Assembly: GCA_030065125.1 (NCBI GenBank)
Contig: JASJDM010000065.1
Coordinates: forward strand, 1 to 42,183
From: Lysobacterales bacterium
GTDB taxonomy: Bacteria; Pseudomonadota; Gammaproteobacteria; Xanthomonadales; SZUA-38
Direction of reading: 5' to 3'
Length of the DNA stretch: 42,183 nucleotides
A model generated the notes under the pieces. That model made no database searches. It saw nothing but the letters and a program-made list of their open reading frames with translations, and was not told where the DNA came from. Shown piece by piece: positions 6,714 to 20,009 of the stretch (positions are counted from its first letter, which is position 1; each line of letters opens with the position of its first letter). Position numbers and translations under genes: made by a program.

Positions 6714-9638
6714 TCAGATTGCGACCCGGCGCAGCAGTCCGCTGCTGACGGCTGCGTTGACGTCCCGCACCACCGCGTCCAGGTCAGCGGTCTCGGCACC
6801 CCACAGGTAACCGGTGCCGCGATCGCGCCCCGCCCGCTTGGATTCCAGCAGCGCCTGGTCCGCCAGCTGCACCAGCTTCTGCCAGTCGCCGCCCCGTGCC
6901 GGGGTGAGGGTGAATCCCAGGGAGCAGCGCAGCTCCAGGAACCGGCCAGGCTCGAACTCCACCTGCAGCCCCCGGCAGCTCTCCAGCAGCTGCTCGGCCA
7001 CTGACACCAGCCGCTCCTCCTCGATTCCCGGGTACACCATCAGGAACTCTTCGCCGCCCCAGCGCGCCGCCAGCTGGTCGGTGCGCACGTGGCCATGGAG
7101 CAGGCGGGCGAACGCTTCGAGCGCACGGTCACCCGCGGCGTGACCGAACTCGTCGTTGATGCTCTTGAAGTGATCCAGGTCGAGGATGACGATTCCCAGC
7201 CCCAAACCGGAATCACCGGAGTACAGGCCGGACAGGCGCTGCTCCACCTGGTTGCGGTTGGCCAGGTGGGTCAGGTTGTCGTGGTTGGCCAGCCACTCCA
7301 GCCCGTCGTTGAGTTCCTGCAGCTGCTGGGTGCGTTCGTCCACCAGGCGCTCCAGTTCCTCGGCCCGGCGGCGGCTCCGGACATTGCGGTACAGCAGGGC
7401 GCCCAGCAGCAGCGCCAGGCCCAGCAACAGGAACCAGGGCTTGAGCCAGAACGGCGGCACCACGGTGAAGGCGAAGCGGGCCACCTGGTCGTTCCAGGCT
7501 CCGCCGGCAATGCGCGCGGTGACTTCGAACTGGTAGTCGCCAGGGGCCAGGGAGTCGATCTGCAGCTCCCGCAGGCGGGTTTCCCGCCAGGGGGTCTGGG
7601 CGTCCCGGGCCAGCCGGTAGCGGTAGGCCACGTCGGGCGCCCGCTGGAAGCTGATGGCGCCGTAGCTGATGGTCAGGCTTTCGTCCCGCTGCTCGATGCG
7701 GGCCGGCTGGTCCAGGGGCAGCGGACCGGCCATGCCCACCACGGACAGCAGATGGACCGGCGGCGGCGTAGCCGGGCCGGGCCGGAAATCTGCAGCGAAG
7801 CGGCTGACGCCCTGGCCGGTGCCGAACCAGAGATTGCCGTCCGGGTCGCGGTAGCCGGCGCCCCGGTTGACCAGGTCGAACACCAGGCCTTCCCGGGAGG
7901 TCACCACGGTGAAGCTGTTACCGTCGAGGATGGCCAATCCCCGGCTGGTGCCAACCCAGATCGTGCCGTCGCTGCCCGGCAGGATCACGTTGCAGTTGCT
8001 GTGGGGCAGCCCATCGGCGACGGTCCAGCTCTGGAAGCTGCCGTCCGCATAGCGACTGAGGCCGTAGTTGGTGGCGACCCACAGGGCGCCGGACCCGTCC
8101 AGGTACAGGTCGTTGATGAAGTTGGACGGCAGGCCGTCCTCGGTGGTCAATACCGTGAACTGACCCTGGTGGAACTCCGCCAGGCCATTGGCGGTGCCCA
8201 GCCAGAGACCACCGTCAGCCCGCTCCAGCACCCGGTTGACCCGGCTGTCGGGCAGCCCGTCGGACTCGGTGTAGTTAGTGAAACTGCCGTCCCGGTAGTG
8301 GCTCAGGCCGTCGATGGTGCCGATCCACACGCCCCCGTCGGCGGCTTCGATGAGGTGATAGCTGACGGCGCCCGCCAGGCCGTCGGACTCGTCCAGGTTT
8401 TCGAACCCGCCCGGGAACATGCGACTGACGCCCTCCAGGGTACCGAACCAGGGATTGCCCGAACGGTCCACCATCACCGACAGCACCTTGTTGTGGGGCA
8501 GGCCGTCGGCCCGGGTGTACTGGCGCAGCTGGCTGCCACACAGGCTGCTGACCCCGTCACCGTTGGTGCCCAGCCAGATGCACCGCCCCTGGCTGTCCGC
8601 CGCGATGGCGTAAACGTTGGGATTGGCGAAGTTGACCTGAGGCGTCCAGTTGAGCACCCGGTTGGTGCTCAAGCGGGACAGGCCGCCGCCGTAGGTGCCG
8701 AACCAGAGGTTGCCCTCGGTGTCCTGGTACACCGCGTTGACGGCGTCGTCTGGCAGCCCCCGGCGGGTGGTGAACTGGTCCAGGCCGCCGTCGGCGTCCA
8801 GGCTGAAAGCGCCGTTTTCCCGGGTGGCGAACCAGGTCCGTCCCTGGCGGTCGCCGCTGATGCTGTTGATGGCCTGGGCCGACAGCGCGTCATCCCCGGC
8901 CAGGAGCTGAAAGCTGCCGTCAGCGTACCGGGCGACGCCGGAGCGGGTGCCGGCCAGGATCTGGCCGTCGCTGGTCTCATGCAGGGCCCGTACTTCCTGG
9001 CTGGGGGCGCCCCAGTCCACCGGCCGGGGGCCGTCGGGACCCAGCAGCCAGACGCCGTGGTCGGTGGTCCCGATCCACACCTGGCCACCACTGTCCACCA
9101 GCAGGCTGCGGACCCGGTTGCTGGGCAGGCCGGCGTCCTGATCGATCCGCTGCAGGACCCGGAGGTTGCTGCCGGCCTGCAGCTGCAGCACGCCGGCGCC
9201 GTAGCTGGCCACCCACAGGCTGCCGTCCGGCGCCTGGGACAGCGCCCGGGCCGAAATGCGCTCGGGCCAGCCCTGTTCCGCGGTCACTAACTGGAAACGT
9301 TCGCCGTCAAACCAGACCAGGCCGCGCTCGGTGGCAGCCCACAGCCTGCCGTCACGGCTGGCGAGCAGATCACGGGCCAGGTTGTGCGGCAGGCCATCGG
9401 CCTGGGTATAGGTCCAGAACCGGGCGCCGTCGAAGCGGTTCAGGCCGGTGCGGGTGGCAATCCACAGGAACCCCCGCCGATCCTGCTCCATGGCAAAGAT
9501 CACCGTGTCTTCCAGGCCGTCGGAAATGCTGAGGTGGGCGAAGGGGAGCTGCTGGGCAGGCGCTGAAACACACCAGCACAAGAGGACCGCCAGAATAAAA
9601 CCTGGCCCGACCTTCCACTGGCTGATGCCGAAGATCAC
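6714..9638 (-). CDS. Diguanylate cyclase with periplasmic beta-propeller sensor
   Basis: 974 residues from GTG 9638, which follows a near-consensus AAGGAGGT nine bases upstream. Order: signal/anchor segment (residues 8-28); about a dozen Reg_prop propeller repeats (pattern DGLP..., LWIGT..GL.R..DG) to about residue 620; a Y_Y_Y immunoglobulin-like domain (YRYRLAR...LREL, about 640-725); one membrane helix (PWFLLLGLALLLGALLY); a short coiled coil; and a C-terminal GGDEF domain with RWGGEEF. The active motif is intact (GGEEF, with LDLDHFKSINDEFGH upstream), so it should make c-di-GMP in response to an outside ligand. The allosteric I-site RxxD position reads RTDQ, so product inhibition at that site is probably missing. 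It is a single gene with no partner next to it. Confidence 0.93.
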   Translation of the reverse strand: MIFGISQWKVGPGFILAVLLCWCVSAPAQQLPFAHLSISDGLEDTVIFAMEQDRRGFLWIATRTGLNRFDGARFWTYTQADGLPHNLARDLLASRDGRLWAATERGLVWFDGERFQLVTAEQGWPERISARALSQAPDGSLWVASYGAGVLQLQAGSNLRVLQRIDQDAGLPSNRVRSLLVDSGGQVWIGTTDHGVWLLGPDGPRPVDWGAPSQEVRALHETSDGQILAGTRSGVARYADGSFQLLAGDDALSAQAINSISGDRQGRTWFATRENGAFSLDADGGLDQFTTRRGLPDDAVNAVYQDTEGNLWFGTYGGGLSRLSTNRVLNWTPQVNFANPNVYAIAADSQGRCIWLGTNGDGVSSLCGSQLRQYTRADGLPHNKVLSVMVDRSGNPWFGTLEGVSRMFPGGFENLDESDGLAGAVSYHLIEAADGGVWIGTIDGLSHYRDGSFTNYTESDGLPDSRVNRVLERADGGLWLGTANGLAEFHQGQFTVLTTEDGLPSNFINDLYLDGSGALWVATNYGLSRYADGSFQSWTVADGLPHSNCNVILPGSDGTIWVGTSRGLAILDGNSFTVVTSREGLVFDLVNRGAGYRDPDGNLWFGTGQGVSRFAADFRPGPATPPPVHLLSVVGMAGPLPLDQPARIEQRDESLTISYGAISFQRAPDVAYRYRLARDAQTPWRETRLRELQIDSLAPGDYQFEVTARIAGGAWNDQVARFAFTVVPPFWLKPWFLLLGLALLLGALLYRNVRSRRRAEELERLVDERTQQLQELNDGLEWLANHDNLTHLANRNQVEQRLSGLYSGDSGLGLGIVILDLDHFKSINDEFGHAAGDRALEAFARLLHGHVRTDQLAARWGGEEFLMVYPGIEEERLVSVAEQLLESCRGLQVEFEPGRFLELRCSLGFTLTPARGGDWQKLVQLADQALLESKRAGRDRGTGYLWGAETADLDAVVRDVNAAVSSGLLRRVAI

Positions 9639-9775
9639 TCGGTCCGTACCTCCTTGCGCTGAGAGGATCTTACCGCGGTTGGTCGTGTTTGAGTATTGAC
9701 GTACGGCCGCAGTTGTATGGCTTGCGCGTCCAGCCCCGCTGCTGTCGTACTGCAGCCAGCGCTGAACCGTGCGGG

Positions 9776-9953
9776 CTCAGGATCCATCTGAGAGTGGAGT
9801 GTTGAGAGGCTTCGATCCGGGTACGGGTTTGATCGGAGGCTTCGCTTTCGGGCGCAGGCGGCGGATGGGTGTCACGGACGATGGCTGCGCTACTCTGCGG
9901 TGCAGGCGTCAACGGAGGCGGCTTCGGAATTTCAGATGGATCCTGAATCAAGT

Positions 9954-9963
<10 letters not shown>
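9776..9963 (-). repeat. Repeat A copy 4 (inverted), providing the lhr stop codon
   Basis: The reverse complement carries the repeat A blocks in order (TTCCGAAG, GCCATCGTCCGTGACACCC, GCGAAGCCTCCGATCAAACC, CCCGGATCGAAG). The complete terminal repeat is at the right (9931-9963) and a shortened one at the left (CTCAGGATCCATCTGAG, 9777-9793). The lhr TGA at 9956-9954 is inside the terminal repeat, so this insertion rewrote the end of that gene. The rest of the 9639-9775 spacer holds only the Shine-Dalgarno of the cyclase gene and no feature I recognise. Confidence 0.82.
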
Positions 9964-14225
<4,262 letters not shown>

Positions 14226-14268
14226 CTGCCGGAAGCTCCCCTGGCGCGAAGGTCTTGGTAGGGGAGCA

Positions 14269-14462
14269 TACCGCATTCTCAAAACGTGAGAATTGGAGGG
14301 GGGAACGCGCCCTGTGGGCGCTGGGGAACGCACCCTGCGGTTGCTGGGGAACGCACCCTGCGGGCGCTGGGGAACGCACCCTGCGGGTGCTGGGGAACGC
14401 GCGCATAGCGCGCTGGGGAACGGCTGCTGCGCGGCCTGGGGAACGCGCGCGATGCGCGTTGG
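14269..14462 (+). repeat. Repeat B array 1: seven tandem 23-bp hairpin units
   Basis: Units of TGGGGAACG plus a 14-15-bp palindrome repeat head to tail. The stems differ from unit to unit but stay complementary: CGCCC-TGT-GGGCG, GCACCC-TGC-GGTTGC, GCACCC-TGC-GGGCGC, GCACCC-TGC-GGGTGC, GCGCGC-ATA-GCGCGC, GGCTGC-TGC-GCGGCC and GCGCGCGATGCGCG. The array opens with ATTCTCA-AAACG-TGAGAAT (14274-14292), a perfect hairpin made from the sequence at the lhr upstream region, and ends in a run of T (14463-14469). It lies between lhr (minus) and repeat A copy 5. Confidence 0.85.
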
Positions 14463-14503
14463 TTTTTTTGCGACCTGCGCCCAACGGGCGCAAACCCTAT
14501 TCC

Positions 14504-14707
14504 GTCATCCTGAACTCGATTCAGGATCCACCTGAAGCCCCGAAGCTGATTTCGTTGACGACTACACTGACGTACTGCATAGCCATCGTCAGTGCACCCT
14601 TCCGCCGCCTGTTTTTTTGAACGAAGTCTAAGATCAAACCACTGCCCAGGATCGAAAGCTATACAGACCCCAATTTCAGATGGATCCTGAATCGAGTTCA
14701 GGATGAC
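14504..14707 (+). repeat. Repeat A copy 5
   Basis: Complete copy in the orientation of copy 1. The left terminal repeat starts GTCATCCTGAACTCGATTC, the interior carries AGCCATCGTCAGTG, GAACGAAGTC and AAACCACTGCCCAGGATCG, and the right terminal repeat ends at GGATGAC. As at copy 1, a TGCGCCC-AA-CGGGCGCA hairpin lies just to its left (14477-14492), which suggests that this hairpin belongs to the element. The following 14708-14795 spacer shows nothing I recognise. Confidence 0.85.
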
Positions 14708-14795
14708 GAAAACAGTGGATCTCCCTCGGTAGTCCCCAATAGGGCTCAGACGATGGGAGGCTGACAATGTTGATGCACACCTGAAGACTTCGCTA

Positions 14796-15341
14796 ATGCT
14801 GACCTGGATCCTGATCATTGCCCTGGCGCTGGCCGGACTCCTGTTGATTCCGATCCGGCTGGTGTTCCAGGGCGTCTGGCCGGGCGGCAAGGACAACGAG
14901 CTGGTGCTGTACTGGTTTTTTGGCCTGCTGCACCTGCGGCTGGGTGGACGCCGCAGAAAAAAGGTCAGGAAGCCCAGGAAAAAGCGCAACTGGCTGGCTG
15001 CCCTGAAGGACACCGAATGGACCCAGCGGGTGATCCGGTTCATTACCGAGCTTTGGGAAGTGCTGGAAACCGAGGATCTGCAGGTTACGCTGCGGGCGGG
15101 GTTGGGGAGCAAAGCGGAGACGGGATTGCTATGGCTGGTGCTGGGGCCGGTGGCGACGGTGCTGGGGAGCCGCCCGGATACCGCGATCAGCGTCGAGCCT
15201 GATTTCCGGCGGAAGACGCTGGAGCTGGACGGGCGTGGAAACCTGCGGGCGGTGCCGCTGCGGGTGTTGGGGTTGTGCCTGGGTTTGTGGGTGTCGCCGG
15301 TATTCCGGCGGGGGATTCGAAAGATGCGGAACCAGGAATAG
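14796..15341 (+). CDS. DUF2953-like membrane-anchored protein
   Basis: 181 residues. Residues 1-25 form a membrane helix (LTWILIIALALAGLLLIPIRL). A basic stretch RRRKKVRKPRKKR (about 52-64) and an amphipathic/hydrophobic domain follow, with GLGSKAETGLLWLVLGPVATVLG and a late EPDFRRKTLELDGRGNLRAVPLRVL. This pattern resembles the DUF2953 family, whose role is unknown. It stands alone on the plus strand and ends 11 bp from a convergent small membrane protein gene. No good Shine-Dalgarno is visible, so the ATG at 14796 is the default start. Function is not known. Confidence 0.7.
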   Translation: MLTWILIIALALAGLLLIPIRLVFQGVWPGGKDNELVLYWFFGLLHLRLGGRRRKKVRKPRKKRNWLAALKDTEWTQRVIRFITELWEVLETEDLQVTLRAGLGSKAETGLLWLVLGPVATVLGSRPDTAISVEPDFRRKTLELDGRGNLRAVPLRVLGLCLGLWVSPVFRRGIRKMRNQE

Positions 15342-15352
15342 CCGGGCCTGGC

Positions 15353-15703
15353 CTACCGTCCCGCTATCGCCAGCACCGTAGCCGCTGTCAGCATGACCCA
15401 CCCGAAATGGAAGCCACGGGTGATCCACAGGTTCCCCAGGGCCGCGGTGCCGTAGATGACGGCCATGAAGATTGCCAAGACCTCGCGAGGGGTGGCCGAC
15501 AGGGTAAAGGGAGCCAGGATCAGGGCGATACCGCCCATCACCCAGTAGATCGTGGTCAATTGAAACACCGTACCCAACGCCCGCTTGGCCCTGGCGTCGA
15601 TGCCGTCCAGCGGGCTCACCAGGCGAACGTGACCGATGTAGCCGTGGCCCGCTGAGGTGATCAGTCCAAGAACTCCGGCAGCAATCAAGAAATAGTCAGT
15701 CAC
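15353..15703 (-). CDS. Small four-helix membrane protein of unknown function
   Basis: 116 residues from GTG 15703, which follows a GGGGGG purine run. Four hydrophobic segments are visible: YFLIAAGVLGLITSAGHGYI, the TTIYWVMGGIALILA region, VLAIFMAVIYGTAALG and FGWVMLTAATVLAIAG. The open frame continues upstream to 15781, but that extension (MRFRSAHGLRPLAHPCARF) is the translation of repeat C and should not be annotated. I cannot assign a family or function. It is downstream of the tyrS-Nudix pair on the same strand, separated by the repeat. Confidence 0.72.
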   Translation of the reverse strand: MTDYFLIAAGVLGLITSAGHGYIGHVRLVSPLDGIDARAKRALGTVFQLTTIYWVMGGIALILAPFTLSATPREVLAIFMAVIYGTAALGNLWITRGFHFGWVMLTAATVLAIAGR

Positions 15704-15727
15704 AACACCCCCCAAATTCAGCGAAAA

Positions 15728-15826
15728 TCTGGCACATGGATGTGCCAGCGGCCGGAGGCCGTGAGCGGAGCGAAATCGCATTTTGCGGAGCGCCCGCGAG
15801 CCGCACAGGATGTGCGGTCTTGCGGA

Positions 15827-15829
<3 letters not shown>
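15728..15829 (+). repeat. Repeat C copy 1 (hairpin mosaic)
   Basis: Successive short hairpins: TGGCACATGGATGTGCCA, CGGCCGGAGGCCG, then a GAGCGGAGCGAAATCGC...GCGGAGCGC block and CCGCACAGGATGTGCGG, ending TCTTGCGGATCA. The same layout with different stem sequences occurs at 17605-17705 and twice at 33174-33405. The right end overlaps the stop codon of the Nudix gene (15829-15827). Confidence 0.78.
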
Positions 15830-16329
<500 letters not shown>

Positions 16330-16330
<1 letters not shown>

Positions 16331-17529
16331 CAGCTGACGGTGACCCGGGCCAGCCGGCGTTTGCCGACCTGGATGATGGCCGTGGTGTCCTTGGACAACT
16401 TGAGGCTGGCGTCGGACACCCGCTCCTGGTCGATGCGCACGGCGCCCTGCTCGATCATGCGGCGGGCCTCTGAGGTGCTGGCGGTGAGGCCGGCCTGCTT
16501 GATGATGAAGGACAGCGGCAGCTCGTCGCCGTCTCCCGTCACGTGCACATCGGGGATGTCGTCGGGCAGCTGGTCCTTCTGGAAGCGCTGGATGAACTCG
16601 GCCTGGGCCGCGTCTGCGGCGGCCTGGTCGTGGAAGCGGGCCACCAGCTCCTTGCCCAGTTCAAACTTCACGTCCCGGGGGTTGGCGCCGTCGGCAACGC
16701 TCTGTTTCAGGGCCTCAATGTCACTGTTGGGCCGGAAGCTGAGCAGGTCGAAATAGCGCCACATCAGATCGTCGGACAGGGACATGACCTTGCCGAAGAT
16801 CTCCCCCGGCGGTTCGTCGATGCCGATGTAGTTCCCCTCGGACTTGGACATCTTCTTGACCCCGTCCAGGCCTTCCAGCAGCGGCATGGTGATGATGATC
16901 TGGGGGTCCATGCCGTGGTTCTGCTGCAGGGCGCGGCCCACCAGCAGGTTGAACTTCTGGTCGGTGCCGCCCATTTCCACGTCGCAGTTCAGCGCCACCG
17001 AGTCGTAACCCTGCACCAGGGGATACAGGAACTCGTGGATGGAGATGGGCGTTTCATTCCTGAAGCGCTTGGCGAAGTCGTCCCGTTCCAGCATCCGTGC
17101 CACGGTGTACTGACTGGTCAGGCGGACCACGTCGGCCGCGTTCATCCGGCCCATCCATTCGGAATTGAAGCGCACTTCGGTTTTTTCCGGATCCAGGATC
17201 TTGAACACCTGGTCCTTGTAGGTTTCGGCGTTGGCCTCGATTTCCACCGGGGTCAGCGGCGGGCGGGTCTTGTTCTTGCCGCTGGGGTCGCCAATCATAC
17301 CGGTGAAGTCGCCGATCAGGAAAATGATCTGGTGCCCCAGGTCCTGGAAGTGACGCATCTTGTTCATCACCACCGTGTGACCCACGTGCAGGTCCGGCGC
17401 GGTGGGATCGAATCCGACTTTCACCCGCAGGGGCCGGCCGCGCGACAGGCGTTCTTTCAGCTCGTCGAGCTTGATGATTTCGTCGGCGCCCCGGGCGATC
17501 AGGGAAAGGGCGTCTTGGATGCTGGTCAT
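16330..17529 (-). CDS. tyrS: Tyrosyl-tRNA synthetase
   Basis: 399 residues from ATG 17529 (start MTSIQDALSLIARGADEII). The class I signatures are HVGH (residues 48-51, the HIGH motif) and KMSKS (in KKMSKSEGNYIG), with a C-terminal S4 RNA-binding domain (EARRMIEQGAVRID...). The enzyme charges tRNA-Tyr. Between them, MGGTDQKFNLLVGR is the tyrosine-site segment. The open frame runs on upstream to 17670, but those residues are translated from a repeat C copy and do not belong. The gene is followed without a gap by the Nudix hydrolase. Confidence 0.96.
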
Positions 17530-17604
17530 GGGGTCGGGCCGGCTCAGAGCAGGTTCGGGAAAGCGCGAACGATAGCGAATTTTGGCCGCCATAGCGACCT
17601 GCTT

Positions 17605-17705
17605 GTTCATCCGCAAGATCCGCCTTCCTGGCGGACTTACGGTCGTTCCGCGCTTCGCGCGTTGGCACATCCTGGTGCCAAACGGCTTCGCTCATTTTCT
17701 CCCGC
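17605..17705 (-). repeat. Repeat C copy 2 upstream of tyrS
   Basis: Read on the minus strand: TTTGGCACCAGGATGTGCCAA, CGCGCGAAGCGCG, then GTCCGCC-AGGA-AGGCGGA and TCTTGCGGATGAAC. The order and the TCTTGCGGAT end match copy 1, with different stem bases. It lies in the upstream region of tyrS, so it could be part of its 5' untranslated region if the promoter is further upstream. Confidence 0.65.
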
Positions 17706-17794
17706 TCCTTCATCGCCGGCTTGATCCGGTGGGTTAGCGGTGTGGCTGCTCGTCAGAGGGTACAATAAGGCCTGCCTCGCAGAAAGGAATCGCA

Positions 17795-18070
17795 ATGAAG
17801 GTAGTTTATAAAGCGGAAAACATCATCGACGCCAACCTGGTCAAGGGCCTGCTGGAGGCCGAGGGATTGATGGCCTTCGTCAACGGCCAGCACCTGCAGG
17901 GCGGCATTGGCGAACTCCCCGCCTCAGGCATGGTCAGCGTGGCAGTGTCCGAAAGCGACGAGGACGCGGCGCGCAAAATCGTGGCCGAGTTCGAGAAGGA
18001 GGCCACGGCACAAAACGACGACGAGACCCGGTGGGATATGAATGATGGTTTGGGGGATTGGATGGGGTAA
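17795..18070 (+). CDS. DUF2007 domain protein (putative signal-transducing protein)
   Basis: 91 residues starting MKVVYKAENIIDANLVKGLL, the usual start of DUF2007 (a small ACT-like fold of unknown function). It continues with GLMAFVNGQHLQGGIGELPA and VSVAVSESDEDAARKIVAEF, followed by an acidic tail that ends DWMG. AAGGAA lies seven bases before the ATG, and TACAAT at 17761-17766 may be the -10 box. It is monocistronic and convergent with gcvPA across repeat D. Confidence 0.88.
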   Translation: MKVVYKAENIIDANLVKGLLEAEGLMAFVNGQHLQGGIGELPASGMVSVAVSESDEDAARKIVAEFEKEATAQNDDETRWDMNDGLGDWMG

Positions 18071-18079
18071 AGCGAAGTG

Positions 18080-18142
18080 TGGGGTCAGAGTAAAGGGACA
18101 GAGTAAAGCGACGCTTTACTCTGTCCCTTTACTCTGACCCCA
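18080..18142. repeat. Repeat D copy 1: 31-bp-arm perfect hairpin between convergent genes
   Basis: Two 31-base arms are exact reverse complements with a single base between them. Each arm contains a direct repeat of CAGAGTAAAG (GGGGTCAGAGTAAAG then GGACAGAGTAAAGC). The same arms recur at 41896-41960. It lies between the stops of the DUF2007 gene and gcvPA, so it can act as a two-way transcription terminator, although no T-run follows it. Confidence 0.9.
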
Positions 18143-18161
18143 CCCATCATGACCCCGCCCA

Positions 18162-19514
18162 TCAGGCGATGGCGTCTGCCACCGCCCCCACAAACCCCTC
18201 AATATCCGCCTCGGTCTTGGTCTCAGTCACACAAACCAACAGGCAATTCTCCATCCCAGGATAATCCCGCCCCAGGTCGTAGCCGGCCACAAAGTTCTGC
18301 TCAGCCAGTTTTTCAATTACCTCGGAAGCGGGCACGGGCAGCTCGACGGCCACCTCGTGAAACACCGGCGCGTCGAAGCGGATGGATACGCCGTCCAGCG
18401 CGGCCAGGGCGTCCCTGAGTTTGACCGTGTTGCGGTGGGACATGGCCGCCACTTCTTCCAGGCCCCGGGGCCCCAGCAGGGCCATGTAGATGGTGGCGGC
18501 GGTGACCAGCAGGCCCTGGTTGGTGCAGATGTTGGAGGTGGCTTTCGCCCTGCGGATGTGCTGCTCCCGGGCCTGCAGGGTCAGGGTGTATCCGGGTTTG
18601 CCGTCCAGGTCGGTGGTGCGGCCTACCAGGCGGCCGGGCATCTGGCGCACGAAGGCCTGCTTGCAGCAGAGGATGCCGAAGTAGGGTCCGCCGGACGACA
18701 GCGGCACGCCCAGGGGCTGGCCGTCGCCGCAGACGATGTCGGCGCCTGCTTCACCCCAGTGCCCGGGGGGCTCCAGGATGGCCAGGCTCATGGGATTGAT
18801 CACGCCGATGGACAGGGCGCCCAGGCCGTGGGCGCGGTCGGTCAGTTCATCCACCGGCTCCAGAGCACCGAAGAAGTTGGGCTGGGCCACAACCACGGCG
18901 GTGATGTCCTGGTCAGCGTACTGGTCAAGCAGCGCCGGATCGGTAGTGCCGGTGTCGGAAACGGGCAGCGAGATCAGCTCGATTTCCTGGGGCGCCAGCA
19001 GCGCCTCCATCACCCGGCGGTAGGCCGGGTTCAGCGTTTCCGGCACCAGGATGCGGCGGGACTTGGATTTGCGGTTGGCCCGCACCGCCATCAGCACCGC
19101 TTCGGCCAGGGCCGAGGCGCCGTCATACAGCGATGCGTTAGATACTTCCATGGCGGTCAGCTTGGCCATCATGGTCTGGTATTCGTAGATCAGCTGCAGG
19201 GTGCCCTGGCTGGCTTCAGCCTGGTACGGGGTGTAGGCGCTGTAGAACTCGCCCCGGGTGGTGATCTGCCAGACCGCGGCGGGAATGTGGTGCTCGTAGG
19301 CGCCGGCGCCGGCAAAACACAGTGCTGTGCCGTCCCGGGCCGCCCGGGACTTCATCTCCCGGGTCACGGCCATTTCGCTCTGGCCGTCGGGCAGATCCAG
19401 GTCTTCGATCTTGAGGGATTCGGGGATTTCGTCAAACAGGTCGTCGATGGCATCGACGCCGATGACTTTCAGCATCTCCCGGACGTCACTTTCCGTGTGG
19501 GGGATAAAGGGCAT
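18162..19514 (-). CDS. gcvPA: Glycine dehydrogenase (decarboxylating) subunit 1
   Basis: 450 residues, matching the N-terminal half of the glycine cleavage P protein in organisms with a split enzyme. Recognisable segments: MPFIPHTESDVREML at the start, YTPYQAEASQGTLQLIYEYQ, SLYDGASALAEA, the DGQPLGVPLSSGGPYFG region and RRAKATSNICTNQGL. The pyridoxal-phosphate lysine belongs to the other subunit (gcvPB), which is absent from the window: the next gene downstream is on the opposite strand. The enzyme decarboxylates glycine and passes the aminomethyl group to GcvH. It lies 28 bp after gcvH in the same operon. Confidence 0.95.
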   Translation of the reverse strand: MPFIPHTESDVREMLKVIGVDAIDDLFDEIPESLKIEDLDLPDGQSEMAVTREMKSRAARDGTALCFAGAGAYEHHIPAAVWQITTRGEFYSAYTPYQAEASQGTLQLIYEYQTMMAKLTAMEVSNASLYDGASALAEAVLMAVRANRKSKSRRILVPETLNPAYRRVMEALLAPQEIELISLPVSDTGTTDPALLDQYADQDITAVVVAQPNFFGALEPVDELTDRAHGLGALSIGVINPMSLAILEPPGHWGEAGADIVCGDGQPLGVPLSSGGPYFGILCCKQAFVRQMPGRLVGRTTDLDGKPGYTLTLQAREQHIRRAKATSNICTNQGLLVTAATIYMALLGPRGLEEVAAMSHRNTVKLRDALAALDGVSIRFDAPVFHEVAVELPVPASEVIEKLAEQNFVAGYDLGRDYPGMENCLLVCVTETKTEADIEGFVGAVADAIA

Positions 19515-19542
19515 AACGGTTCCTTATGGTATGCCTTGGGGT

Positions 19543-19932
19543 TTATTCGCTGTCCAGCAGCTGGGCGTAAGCTTCGGCGTCCAGCAGCCCGTCCATGGCC
19601 GCCGCGTCCGCGGGCTGGATGCAGAACAGCCAGCCGTCGCCGTAGGCCGCTTCGTTGACCAGCTCCGGGGAATCGTTAAGGGTCTCGTTGACTTCCACCA
19701 CTTCACCCGCCAGCGGCGCGTAGACGTCAGACGCGGCCTTGACCGACTCCACCACGGCGCAGGCCTGGTCGGCCTCCAGCTCGTCGCCGACTTCCGGCAG
19801 TTCCACAAATACCAGGTCTCCCAGGGCCTCCTGGGCATGGTCGGATATGCCAACGCGAACCCGGCCGTCGTCTTCCAGCCGCGCCCATTCGTGGGATTTC
19901 AGGAATCGGAGATCTGCGGGGACTTCGCTCAT
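19543..19932 (-). CDS. gcvH: Glycine cleavage system H protein
   Basis: 129 residues, the normal size. The lipoylation site is ESVKAASDVY with Lys65. The N-terminal LRFLKSHEWARLEDDGRVRVGISDHAQEALGD is split over the family-typical hybrid motif fold, and the C-terminus has the GDGWLF segment. GcvH carries the aminomethyl group on its lipoyl arm between the P, T and L proteins. It is the middle gene of gcvT-gcvH-gcvPA, 77 bp after gcvT. Confidence 0.96.
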   Translation of the reverse strand: MSEVPADLRFLKSHEWARLEDDGRVRVGISDHAQEALGDLVFVELPEVGDELEADQACAVVESVKAASDVYAPLAGEVVEVNETLNDSPELVNEAAYGDGWLFCIQPADAAAMDGLLDAEAYAQLLDSE

Positions 19933-20009
19933 GGAGTTTTAACCTCTTTGCCCTGGGGGCTCGTTGCGGTGCGGGCGGGATTTTAGCATCAAACAGCCGC
20001 CGGTCATCA

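Noticed and set aside
7089..9290. Plus-strand open frame of 733 codons opposite the diguanylate cyclase
   Set aside because: Its apparent repeats mirror the propeller repeats of the real gene; composition is typical of an antisense frame.
14226..14333. Longer lhr start
   Set aside because: The added N-terminus (PAPTGRVPPSN...) is encoded by repeat B hairpins.
14298..14462. CRISPR array
   Set aside because: The 23-bp periodicity has no unique spacers of CRISPR size; the variable part is itself palindromic and no cas gene is near.
17530..17670. Longer tyrS start giving 446 residues
   Set aside because: The additional residues are translated from repeat C and are absent from TyrS families; MTSIQDAL is the natural start.
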